Origin: Atherix ibis | Lineage: Eukaryota > Arthropoda > Insecta > Diptera > Athericidae | Assembly (NCBI GenBank): GCA_958298945.1 | Contig: OY282609.1 | Span: forward strand, 66,870,220-66,934,219 | Direction of reading: 5' to 3' | Length of the DNA: 64,000 bases | Shown here: positions 35,873 through 48,125 of the stretch, piece after piece | Layout: every line of letters starts with the position of its first letter | How positions within the stretch are numbered: position 1 is the first letter of the stretch | Program-made: the position numbers and the translations under genes | The notes under the pieces: model-generated | The model's input: the letters and a program-made list of their open reading frames with translations, nothing else | Told to the model about the DNA's origin: nothing | Databases searched by the model: none

Positions 35873-38680
35873 CGCATGAAAAAAAATTTTATATATACAA
35901 AATACTAAAAATTATCCCTTAGACTATTATATGGTATTCAAGCTTTTCTAATAAAATTTAATTTGAAATTATAAATTTATGATTTTTCCATGTTTTTTAT
36001 ATAGGAATGTGACATATTTTTCCATCATAATAAAGTATAATAAATTATTATTCAATTTGATTTTTAAGTACACTTTTTTTTTATAAATCATATTTTGTTT
36101 TCATAATAAAATATAAGGTTTCCATCAAAAATTTAGTATCGAATAAATTGTATTTGTTTCTGTTCAACTATATTACGTAATATTTGAACGAAATTATTGG
36201 GATTTGTTGATAAACATGTCATCCTATCATGATTTATTCCAATGACAACGTTTCATATTGAAATGAGTATCTTATTACATATACAATCGTGCATAAATTT
36301 ATTTATTATCCTTATTCATATGAAAATTTATTTAATGATAATATTATTATATTGTTGATGCTAACGAAGTGCTGTAACATTTGATTATTCCGAAAAATAA
36401 TTTTTCTACTTGAGATAATAATTCCTAAGCGATCAATATCGATTACATTTTTCTTTTACTAAAACAAAGTAAATATTTATTTTATTAATGAATGGAAAGA
36501 AAACAAATCATGCGTATAAAAGAAGTTAGGAGGTGTTATTGGAAATGGAGATAATTAAATTTTCTTCAGCATTTTGATTACCTTACTTTATAAAATTATG
36601 TTGAGAGGAAAATAAATTTAGTTACTACGGCTTGTTGTGATTTTATTATTTTTATTGAAAACATTTTAATAAATTTGATTAAAGCATATTTTCTTACTAG
36701 AAAGCTTTTCTTGTAGTATAGTTTTGATTTAAAAAAAGAATTTTTTTTTATTTTTTAATAAAATTGAAATTTTTTTTATAGTTTTTGCAGAATAGGGAAA
36801 TTGAAAGATTACACGCTCTTGATACGAGCTGTTTGGTTAGATCCTTTCTTATATTGAATGCCTTTATTTACTGGCCAGAAATTAGTTAAATTATCTGCAA
36901 AGCTATCAGAATAAATAATGGTCTTTCAAAAAACATTTTGGCTCTTAAAAATTTCTAGTTATAATTTTTAGAAATATTGGAAAAACTTAAAAAAGTTTTC
37001 CCAAGTATATATAATCTAAAGTTCTTTGTTGTATTTGAAAGATTTAACATTATTTTTAGAATATTTCATTAATAAATCGAAGTTTTTTGTTGTAAATCCA
37101 TTGCCAACGTAACCTTGTTAAAAAAATTTCTTAATTTTTATTTTAAACTACGATTATCTATTAAGTTTTTCTTAAAAATTACCACAATTCATTAAATTAT
37201 TTATCATGTTAATCAAATAAGTTTTTGTATTATATAAATTTAAAAAAAAATTATATTATCATTCAACTGTAAATTTTTAATATCAGTAAAAATGTTCGGT
37301 AAACATTTAAGGAAAAAACAATATTTTTTTTAATTTTTTTATGAATTTTTTCTTAGATTTATTAAATAATTTACATTTGATATGTTTCTGGTTGTGAATA
37401 TTTTATATTTAGAAAATTTTTATTTATGGATGAAGCGTGAATAGTAAATATTTCAGTATTTATTCAGAAGGAAATAAAATATATACAAAATGATTGCAAA
37501 AGCGGATTTTAATTAACGTGAAGTAAAAAGTTTATTTACACATACACTATATTAATTGAAAAATTCAACAAAAACTAATTCTAAACACGTCATATATTAA
37601 CAAAAATCTATTTACCTTTTAATCCTTGAAGATACCACGAGAAAAACAGAATCATTTAGGGCTCTAATTTGAACAAATGTTGTACACATGAACACAGTAG
37701 GTAAAATTATAAATAAATAAATACACGTGGATAAATAAATATACATAGCTGTGTGTAAACAGTAGACATAAAAAAAACAAAAAATACTTACATGAATAAA
37801 TGGACAAAAAGTTAATAAAAATAAAAATTACAACATGTAAAAACGAGAATGTATAAAAAAATGGATTGATGATCATAGATAATCGTAGGAACCAAACCTT
37901 TTTGCGTCATTATTAGTTCTCTTTCTCCATAGTTGAATAAGGTGCACAGGTGCTATATTATATGTTATGTGCAACTTGATGAAGGATTGAGATATCATGA
38001 GGAATGGCAGGTCGTTCAAGCAAGAAATGAGAGGAATTTATCCGACAAATAATCTTAAACTGACTTTTTGCGGATAAAATTAGGAAAGTTTTGTATCCTT
38101 TCTAGAATCAATCGAGGCAGTACAATAACCACTCATTCAATAGACATTCATAATTGTGTATTTCTACTATACTGGAACTACTTTTTCAAAAGGAAAATTT
38201 TTTTCCCATCAGAATTTGGGAAAATGATCGAAAGTGAAATTATTTTGATTCCAACGAATAAATGTACGAATTCATGGTGTGTTTTTCATGTAAAAATGAT
38301 AATAAGCAATTTAGCTGAGAAAACTGAACAATTTGTTGGCAATGGAATATCTTAAGGCATGCTAAGGTTATTAGGTGGATACAAATACAAGTACATAAAT
38401 TTTTATGCTTATACACGTTGGCGAGTACAAAAAGTGCAGTTATACAACATATATATACACATTATAATGGACATATACAAAAACAAATACATTCATTATT
38501 ATAATGATATGAAAATTTGCACCATTGAGCTAGCAATTATATTCGATTCAATCAGTGAAATATAAAAAAAATGTGAAAAATATGTACAGTGTGGTACAAA
38601 AGCGTGCTAGCCATAATTTTTGTTGGTTAATAAAAAATTGTTTTCGTTTTTTTTCTTGTATTTTTTCGTGAAGTACTTAC
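35873..38680. other. AT-rich intron sequence
   Basis: No supported gene. A one- or two-unit relic of the 13-bp motif lies near 37284 (CAGTAAAAATGTTCGGTAAA). Frames at 37664-37876, 38068-38355 and 38359-38565 have no recognisable motif. Positions 37900-38060 are somewhat less AT-rich. Confidence 0.5.
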
Positions 38681-38812
38681 TTGAAATTTGACCATTAATT
38701 GGGCAAGAATTTTGTGAACTAGTTGGACTACTTGATTTAGATCTTTCGTAGCCACGTCGTTCATATACAGTAGAATCGTCACGAGCACTTTTATTCTCTG
38801 GGGAACTAGCAA
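38681..38812 (-). CDS. Pde1c: Pde1c upstream internal exon, Ser-rich
   Basis: An exon of 132 bases with a strong acceptor TTTTCTTACAG at the right and a consensus GTAAGT donor at the left. Two bases finish a split codon, 43 codons follow, and one A is left over. The peptide begins ASSPENKSARDDSTVYERRG, continues YERSKSSSPTSSQNS, and ends CPINGQIS. The leftover A joins the AA of the exon at 28753 to give Lys, so the protein runs NGQIS-K-QGALTIVRRSNS. No conserved domain is expected in this region of insect PDE1. The call rests on splice sites, phase agreement and composition. The alternative frame over it is a shadow. Upstream exons were not found in the window. Confidence 0.85.
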
Positions 38813-39065
38813 CTGTAAGAAAAGAAAATGTTTAACTAATCATAACAAATAATGAAAAATAAAAAGGATTATTTGACTTATAAGAAAATTCAGAAAAAAA
38901 GTCTTCTCTCCAAGTATTTAAGAACAATAAAATATACGAGAAAATATTATTCAATTTTAGCTTTTTTAAAAATGTTCTATTTAACTTTTATTTAAAATTG
39001 CCTGCAAATGTACCATTGTCTCATTCATTCAGTAGATTCGAAGAGAAACATACAGCAAACATGTT

Positions 39066-42000
39066 AAGTATAAATTTTCAGTGAAGATTTTCTATAGACA
39101 TTTTCAGGGAAGATTTTCTGTAGAAATTTTTAGTAGAAATATTTAGTAGAAATTTTCAGTAGAAATTTTCAGTAGAAATTTCAGTGAAGATTTTCTACAG
39201 CAATTTTAAGTAGAAATTTTCAGTAGAAATTGTTCAATACACAAATTTCAGTAAAAATTTTCTGTAGAAATTTTCAGTAAAAATTTTCTGTAGAAATATT
39301 CAGTAGAAATTTTCAGCAGAAATTTTGAGTTGAAATTTTCAGTAGAATTTTCAGTAGAAATTTTTAGTAGAAATTTTCAGTAGAAATTTTCAGTAGAAAT
39401 TTTCGGTAGAAATTTTTAGTAGAAATTTTCAGTAGAAATTTTCAGTAGAAATTTTCAGCAGAAATTTTGAGTTGAAATTTTCAGTAGAATTTTCAGTAGA
39501 AATTTTCAGTAGAAATTTTCAGTAGAAATTTTCAGTAGAAATTTTCAGTAGAAATTTTCAGTAGAAATTTTCAGTAGAAATTTTCAGTAGAAATTTTCAG
39601 TAGAAATTTTCAGTAGAAATTTTCAGTAGAAATTTTCAGTAGAAATTTTCAGTAGAAATTTTCCGTAGAAATTTTCAGTAGAAATTTTCAGTAGAAATTT
39701 TCAGTAGAAATTTTCAGTAGAAATTTTCAGTAGAAATTTTTAGTAGAAATTTTCAGTAGAAATTTTCAGTAGAAATTTTCAGTAGAAATTTTCAGTAGAA
39801 ATTTTCAGTAGAAATTTTCAGTAGAAATTTTCAGTAGAAATTTTCAGTAGAAATTTTCAGTAGAAATTTTCAGTAGAAATTTTCAGTAGAAATTTTCAGT
39901 AGAAATTTTCAGTAGAAATTTTCAGTAGAAATTTTCAGTAGAAATTTTCAGTAGAAATTTTCAGTAGAAATTTTCAGTAGAAATTTTCAGTAGAAATTTT
40001 CAGTAGAAATTTTCAGTAGAAATTGTTCAATACACAAATTTCAGTAAAAATTTTCTGTAGAAATTTTCAGTAAAAATTTTCAGTAGAAATATTCAGTAGA
40101 AATTTTCAGAAGAAATTTTCAGTAGAAATTTTCAGTAGAAATTTTCAGGAAAGACTTTCTGTAGAAATATTTAGTAGAAATTTTCAGTAGAAAATTTCAG
40201 TAGAAATTTCAGTGAAAATTTTTGCAGAAATTTTTAGTAGAAATTTTCAGTAGAAATTGTTCAATACACAAATTTCAGTGGACATTTTTAGTAGAAATTT
40301 TCAATAGAAATTTTCTGTAGAAATTTTCAGTGGAAATTTTCAGTGGAAATTTTCAGTAGAAATTTTCAGTAGAAATTTTTAGTAGAAATTTTCAGTAGAA
40401 TTTTCAGTAGAAATTTTCAGTAGAATTTTCAGTAGAAATTTTCAGTAGAAATTTTCAGTAGAAATTTTCAGTAGAAATTTTCAGTAGAAATTTACAGTAG
40501 AAATTTTCAGTAGAAATTTTCAGTAGAAATTTTCAGTAGAAATTTTTAGTAGAAATTTTCAGTAGAAATTTTCAGTAGAAATTTTCAGTAGAAATTTTCA
40601 GTAGAAATTTTCAGTAGAAATTTTCAGTAGAAATTTTTAGTAGAAATTTTCAGTAGAAATTTTAAGTAGAAATTTTCAGTAGAAATTTTCAGTAGAAATT
40701 TTCAGTAGAAATTTTCAGTAGAAATTTTCAGTAGAATTTTCAGTAGAAATTTTCAGTAGAAATTTTCAATAGAAGTTTTCAGTAGAAATTTTCAGTAGAA
40801 ATTTTCAGTAGAAATTTTCAGTAGAAATTTTTAGTAGAAATTTTCAGTAGAAATTTTAAGTAGATTTTTATTAGACATTTACAGTAGAAATTTAAAGTAG
40901 AAATTTTCAGTAGAAATTTCAGTGAAGATTTTCTACAGCAATTTTAAGTAGAAATTTTCAGTAGAAATTGTTCAATACACAAATTTCAGTAAAAATTTTC
41001 TGTAGAAATTTTCAGTAAAAATTTTCTGTAGAAATATTCAGTAGAAATTTTGAGAAGAAATTTTCAGTAGAAATTTATCAGTAGAAATTTTCAGGAAAGA
41101 CTTTCTGTAGAAATATTTAGTAGAAATTTTCAGTAGAAAATTTCAGTAGAAATTTCAGTGAAAATTTTTTGCAGACATTTTTAGTAGAAATTGTTCAATA
41201 CACAAATTTCAGTAGACATTTTTAGTAGAAATTTTCAGTAGAAATTTTCAGTAGAAATTTTCAGTAGAAATTTTCAGTAGAAATTTTCAGTAGAAATTTT
41301 CAGTAGAAATTTTCAGTAGAAATTTTTAGTAGAAATTTTCAGTAGAAATTTTAAGTAGAAATTTTCAGTAGAAATTTTCAGTAGAAATTTTCAGCAGAAA
41401 TTTTCAGTAGAAATTTTCAGTAGAATTTTCAGTAGAAATTTTCAGTAGAAATTTTCAATAGAAGTTTTCAGTAGAAATTTTCAGTAGAAATTTTTAGTAG
41501 AAATTTTCAGTAGAAATTTTAAGTAGATTTTTATTAGACATTTACAGTAGAAATTTAAAGTAGAAATTTTCATTAGAAATTTCAGTGAAGATTTTCTACA
41601 GCAATTTTAAGTAGAAATTTTCAGTAGAAATTGTTCAATACACAAATTTCAGTAAAAATTTTCTGTAGAAATTTTCAGTAAAAATTTTCTGTAGAAATAT
41701 TCAGTAGAAATTTTCAGAAGAAATTTTCAGAAGAAATTTTCAGTAGAAATTTTCAGTAGAAATTTTCAGGAAAGACTTTCTGTAGAAATATTTAGTAGAA
41801 ATTTTCAGTAGAAAATTTCAGTAGAAATTTCAGTGAAAATTTTTTGCAGACATTTTTAGTAGAAATTTTCAGTAGAAATTTTCAGGAAAGACTTTCTGTA
41901 GAAATTTTCAGTAGAAATTTTCAGTAGAAATTTTCAGTAGAAATTTTCAGTAGAAATTTTCAGTAGAAATTTTTAGTAGAAATTTTCAGTAGAAATTTTA

Positions 42001-44470
42001 AGTAGAAATTTTCAGTAGAAATTTTCAGTAGAAGTTTTCAGCAGAAATTTTCAGTAGAAATTTTCAGTAGAATTTTCAGTAGAAATTTTCAGTAGAAATT
42101 TTCAGTAGAAATTTTCAGTAGAAATTTTCAGTAGAAATTTTCAGGAAAGACTTTCTGTAGAAATATTTAGTAGAAATTTTCAGTAGAAAATTTCAGTAGA
42201 AATTTCAGTGAAAATTTTTGCAGAAATTTTTAGTAGAAATTTTCAGTAGAAATTGTTCAATACACAAATTTCAGTAGACATTTTTAGTAGAAATTTTCAA
42301 TAGAAATTTTCAGTAGAAATTTTAAGTAGAAATTTTCAGTAGACATTTTCAGTAGAAATTTTCAGTAGAAATTTTCAGCAGAAATTTTCAGTAGAAATTT
42401 TCAGTAGAATTTTCAGTAGAAATTTTCAGTAGAAATTTTCAATAGAAGTTTTCAGTAGAAATTTTCAGTAGAAATTTTCAGTAGAAATTTTTAGTAGAAA
42501 TTTTCAGTAGAAATTTTAAGTAGATTTTTATTAGACATTTACAGTAGAAATTTAAAGTAGAAATTTTCAGTAGAAATTTCAGTGAAGATTTTCTACAGCA
42601 ATTTTAAGTAGAAATTTTCAGTAGAAATTGTTCAATACACAAATTTCAGTAAAAATTTTCTGTAGAAATTTTCAGTAAAAATTTTCTGTAGAAGTATTCA
42701 GAAGAAATTTTCAGAAGAAATTTTCAGTAGAAATTTTCAGTAGAAATTTTCAGGAAAGACTTTCTGTAGAAATATTTAGTAGAAATTTTCAGTAGAAAAT
42801 TTCAGTAGAAATTTCAGTGAAAATTTTTTGCAGACATTTTTAGTAGAAATTTTCAGTAGAAATTGTTCAATACACAAATTTCAGTAGACATTTTTAGTAG
42901 AAATTTTCAGTAGAAATTTTCAGTAGAAATTTTCAGTAGAAATTTTCAGTAGAAATTTTCAGTCGAAATTTTTAGTAGAAATTTTCAGTAGAAATTTTAA
43001 GTAGAAATTTTCAGTAGAAATTTTCAGCAGAAATTTTCAGTAGAAATTTTCAGTAGAATTTTCAGTAGAAATTTTCAGTAGAAATTTTCAATAGAAGTTT
43101 TCAGTAGAAATTTTCAGTAGAAATTTTCAGTAGAAATTTTCAGTAGAAATTTTTAGTAGAAATTTTCAGTAGAAATTTTAAGTAGATTTTTATTAGACAT
43201 TTACAGTAGAAATTTAAAGTAGAAATTTTCAGTAGAAATTTCAGTGAAGATTTTCTACAGCAATTTTAAGTAGAAATTTTCAGTAGAAATTGTTCAATAC
43301 ACAAATTTCAGTAAAAATTTTCTGTAGAAATTTTCAGTAAAAATTTTCTGTAGAAATATTCAGTAGAAATTTTCAGAAGAAATTTTCAGTAGAAATTTTC
43401 AGTAGAAATTTTCAGGAAAGACTTTCTGTAGAAATATTTAGTAGAAATTTTCAGTAGAAAATTTCAGTAGAAATTTCAGTGAAAATTTTTTGCAGACATT
43501 TTTAGTAGAAATTTTCAGTAGAAATTGTTCAATACACAAATTTCAGTAGACATTTTTAGTAGAAATTTTCAGTAGAAATTTTCAGTAGAAATTTTCAGCA
43601 GAAATTTTCAATAGAAGTTTTCAGTAGAAATTTTCAGTAGAAATTTTCAGTAGAAATTTTCAGTAGAAATTTTAAGTAGAAATTTTCAGTAGAAATTTTC
43701 AGTAGAAATTTTTAGTAGAAATTTTCAGTAGAAATTTTCAGTAGAAATTTCCAGTAGAAATTTTCAGTAGAAATTTTCAGTAGAAATTTTCAGTAGAAAT
43801 TTTCAGTAGAAATTTTCAGTAGAAATTTTCAGTAGAAATTTTCAGTAGAAATTTTCAGTAGAAATTTTTAGTAGAAATTTTTAGTAGAAATTTTCAGTAG
43901 AAATTTTCAGTAGAATTTTTCAATAGAAATTTTCAGTAGAAATTTTCAGTAGAAATTTTCAGTAGAAATTTTCAGTAGAAATTTTCAGTAGAAATTTTCA
44001 GTAGAAATTTTCAGTAGAAATTTTCAGTAGAAATTTTCAGTAGAAATTTTCAGTAGAAATTTTCAGTAGAAATTTTCAGTAGAAATTTTCAGTAGAAATT
44101 TTCAGTAGAAATTTTCAGTAGAAATTTTCAGTAGAAATTTTCAGTAGAAATTTTCAGTAGAAATTTTCAGTAGAAATTTTCAGTAGAAATTTTCAATAGA
44201 AATTTTCAGTAGAAATTTTCAGCAGAAATTTTCAGTAGAAATTTTCAGTAGAAATTTTCAGTAGACATTTTCAGTAGAAATTTTCAGTAGAAATTTTAAG
44301 TAGATTTTTATTAGACATTTACAGTAGAAATTTAAAGTAGAAATTTTCAGTAGAAATTTGCACTAGAAATTTTCGGTAGAAATTTTCAGTGGGAACTTGC
44401 AGTTGAAAAAAAAAATTAGAAGAAATTTTCAGTGAAAATTTTCAGTAGGAAATTTCGGTAAAAATTTTCA
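39066..44470 (+). repeat. 5.4-kb 13-bp minisatellite array (TTTTCAGTAGAAA) with about 660-bp higher-order repeat
   Basis: Several hundred tandem 13-base units, mostly TTTTCAGTAGAAA, with long homogeneous runs (for example 39490-39660 and 43930-44190). Variant units mark a higher-order structure. The landmark GTTCAATACACAAATTT starts at 39232, 40024, 40259, 40970, 41193, 41633, 42254, 42630, 42864, 43292 and 43527. One type is followed by CAGTAAAAATTTTCTG and the other by CAGTAGACATTTTTAG. The two types are mostly 223-235 bases apart, and the first type recurs at 663, 997 and 662 bases. The array lies about 250 bases upstream of the Pde1c exon at 38681-38812. Confidence 0.97.
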
Positions 44471-47400
44471 CTTAAAATTTACTCTTGACGATTTCAAAAG
44501 AACATTTCAATTTTTCATTTAGTAATAATTTGTAGTGCTCAATAACTTATGATGGAGCTTTGTAAGTCATAAAACTTTTCGATTATTCAAACATAAGCTG
44601 CTTTTCAGTTTAAGTAGTCGATACTTATTTAACTCATAAATACTGTTAAATTATCGTCGCAGCTGACAAATTTCTCACAGTCTGTATGCTTATGCTATGA
44701 TAGTAAATTGTGTCAATTGTACTATGTAAACAAAATTGTGAAATATTTCTTCAAAACTAAAGTAAAAAAACTATACTCGTAAAAATAGACTCCTTTGACT
44801 CTTTAAATAATGCTGACAGTAACGATGAACTTCCTTTTTGATTCTGGAATCTTATTTTAAGAAAATAGTTTCCAAGTAGTTCATAAAAGAATAGAAAACT
44901 TTTCATTATGTAGTAAACTTTGCCAATTTCCATGAAATCTTCTATGACTTGCAAAGTACGATAAGGACTTGAAACAATAATAAGAATTCTAAGAGAAAAG
45001 TTTTGTCTATTAATTTTCTTTATTCTTTTTACTTGATCCTGAATTTGAATAATTTACTTATGTAAATTTACAATTGGGCACGATTATCATTAGGTGTGAT
45101 ATTCAAAAGTTTTTTTCCGCATTTGTGGTTAATTAAATTAGACAACTTTTATAAAGCTATATAAAAGCTGAAAATATAAAATGTTGAAAAAAATAGAATT
45201 TCTACAAAACAAAAATGACCTAACCCATCGTTACAGCTAATTTTCATGAAAAATTTGTTTCAGTTCTACTATTAATATTAACTTTAAATTGAAAATAGAT
45301 GTTCTTCGGAAATTAAATAAAAACCAACAATTTGCTATTTAGATAATCTGTTAAATATTCTTACAATATCTCATCAACCCTGATGGTAACCAATAATTTT
45401 CATAAGAACTCCGATCTGAATCCCTTCAAATATCGATATTAATAGTAAGTAATTTACCATTTACCATCAAAATATTTCCTTTGCTGCGGAAAATTTCTTC
45501 GATGTGCAAATGAGTTCAATTTGTTCCAGAAGTGAAAATTCCTATTCATAATGGAATGTATTAATTTTCAATTTTCATTTAAATATTAATGCTATTAAAA
45601 ATATATATTATAACATCAGTTTATAATGGCTATGGGAATTAAATAAATTTTGTTTGATTAAATGAGGTATTTTGCTCAGACTAGTATTTTGGTCTTTTTG
45701 TATTTATGAAACATATTTGCTGGAGAGAAAGTATTAAATTATTTTACTTGTATTTATTGGATTCGTATAAAGAGTAACTTCTATATTACATCTTTGGGCG
45801 ATACTGCGTATCAGGTTGGGAGTAATATTTTCCCACGAATAGAAGTGACAAGATAAATATTACTTGCCAAATATTGGGCGCTTATAACTACTTTGCGATA
45901 TTTAATATCATAAATAGAAGAATCCATAAAAAACTGCATGAGAAACAATTTATCAATTAATTTATTTTAATCGTTTTTATTTGTTGTTTGATTAATTTCA
46001 ACTCTGATGAATTAACTTAATTAAACCGAAACTTATCTCTGTATTGGAATTTGTTCATATTTGTTGTGTAATATTCGAATTTTACCAACATTTTATTAAT
46101 ATTAATCCCAAAAGGACAAAAGTATTATGATCATTATTATTATTATGTTTAAGTGTACAGAATGTTGCTATTATTTAAAACGAATACTCTGAATAAATTG
46201 GAAAAAAAGAAAATGAGGGTAGAAGATTTTATTTTTGAATAATATCGAGTATAATAAAATTTAAATAAATTCAGTTATTCATTCATTGATTAATTTTTAG
46301 GAATATTTAACATTCAACAAATTTGTGCCAGTAATAATGATGAAAGGGATTTTGACTCTTTACATTGAAAGCAGAGTTAAATTATGAATACGAAAAGGAT
46401 AAAGATGTAATCTCTTAGATATTTTGAAATTAGTCTGTCTGTAGATAGTTGTTGGCTAAGTTTGGTCAAGTTTTACAATATTCTCTACTAAATACTCGTA
46501 GTAGCGAAAATACGAAGGCAGACGGGCGTCGTACTTTTGTTTGCATAAATATTCTATAGAGTAGAGTATATAAACATATTAAAAAACGTCAGAGATATTT
46601 TGGTAGCTGTGGCTTGTGGAGTTACACAGATATGATTAAGTCTGACTTAATATACATTTCACTTTTATTATAAATGAGATGATTTGCAAACTCTGAACAA
46701 AATATTTTCAAATTTTTGTTAAAATATTATTATAAGTAAAATCCTACCACTTATGCAAATACAAATACAAACACGTATAAAATCTTCTTCTGGAATAAAA
46801 AACGATCCATTGTATTTTGCAAATAAAATAGAAAAACCATTAGGATTTTGTTTTAGAAATTCAATTTTCTAAAATCCTTTCAATTTAAGGCAAAATTAAA
46901 CTTTATAACCAACCTAATTTTAATATTTCTATGAAATAAGAGGTTTCTGTTTGCCATTTTCCAAGATGAATACAAATGAGTTTTCCTTTCATTTTATTAT
47001 ATGAAAATTTCTATAGAACAAAAACCGCATTTATATATATTTGAAGGTTTTCAGCTATTAGAAATTGACTAGCTAGAAATGTGCTACGTATTTATTTATG
47101 GCCAATAATCTTGTTTGGTTCTGAATGGGAGAAGTTCATCAAATCTTTGTAAGTCGATGGTATAATGAAATTCATTCGATTACTGGTCGGTTCTTATCCT
47201 TCATAGTCCTTTTTGATAGTCCAGGGATTGAATATCAACAAGTGGAGATATTATAAATACCATGAATATCTAGTCCCTTTCATATGCTTTTGTTTACTCA
47301 AATAATATATCTATTTACAATAGAAAAAAAAAGAAAATATGTGCACAATTAGTATACTGGAATATTATTCTGAAGAAATTAGATGAATCAATATTCAGTA

Positions 47401-47619
47401 TTTTCTTAGAAGTAGGACAAAAAAAAGGATAATAAAAGAACTTTTCAATGAATGAAATTTTTAGCAATGAAACAAAGAGGTTATAGGTTATTGATGAATT
47501 TTTATTTTGGCAAAATATAAATATCAAAAGTTTCAAAAAATTAAAGTTTTTATAAATAATTTAATTTGAATTCTCTCATAAAAACTTTATTCAAAATGTT
47601 TATTCATAATTTTATGTAT
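44471..47619. other. AT-rich sequence, probably upstream Pde1c intron
   Basis: No supported gene. Slightly less AT-rich patches occur near 45780-45900 and 46440-46640, but nothing was recognised. Small frames at 44757-44954 and 47315-47536 look like chance. Confidence 0.5.
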
Positions 47620-48125
47620 ATTTGTATGCATGTGAGATCAATGAGACTAGAGCCAGAGGCGTTTTTGTTTGAAGGCTTCATGTCTCATGTAGGTTGCTGT
47701 TGCCAGTTTGTGGGTTACTTCATGTCTCATGTGGGTTGCTGCTGACCAAGGAGATCCTTAGGAGTCGACCAAGGAGATCCATCATACGTTTCTGCAAAAA
47801 AATACCATTTGGCCTCATCACTAAAGTCCTACTAGTTAAATAGGATCACCGCAAGGTTAGTGTAGTTGAGTCAGCTCCCTGTTCAACCAATTGGAAAAGA
47901 AGTATATGAGGACAAATTCGATCGTATGCCTTTTCTATGTCAAATAATATCAGCAAACCATAGAGTCTACATTTGTAGCATAGTCAGAGTTCCCTTACAT
48001 GACGTATAGGCATATTGAAAGGGGTGAGGTGTGGTAAGCTTCTTTTCAAGACTCTTGTTTTATTTAAAATCCAGAATAGTTTTCAGTATTTTGGAAATTA
48101 GGTGAAGGTCGAGAAAATTGTCGTT
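47620..48125 (-). mobile_element. LINE family 2 fragment with reverse transcriptase motif A and 3' end
   Basis: On the minus strand, frames near 48050-47880 read PFQYAYTSCKGTL, like the QHAYxxGRST box of LINE reverse transcriptases. Then comes FDIEKAYDRICPHILLFQLV, which is RT motif A with its catalytic Asp. The remaining RT and tail are deleted. At 47640-47670 the sequence resumes with the 3' tail (CGCCTCTGGCTCTAGTCTC) seen in the 6875 and 8575 copies. Two small tandem duplications lie at 47676-47760 (CTTCATGTCTCATGT twice, ACCAAGGAGATCC twice). Dead copy. Confidence 0.7.

Noticed and set aside
39066..44470. CRISPR-like array
   Set aside because: Units are contiguous with no unique spacers, and the context is an animal intron; it is a minisatellite.
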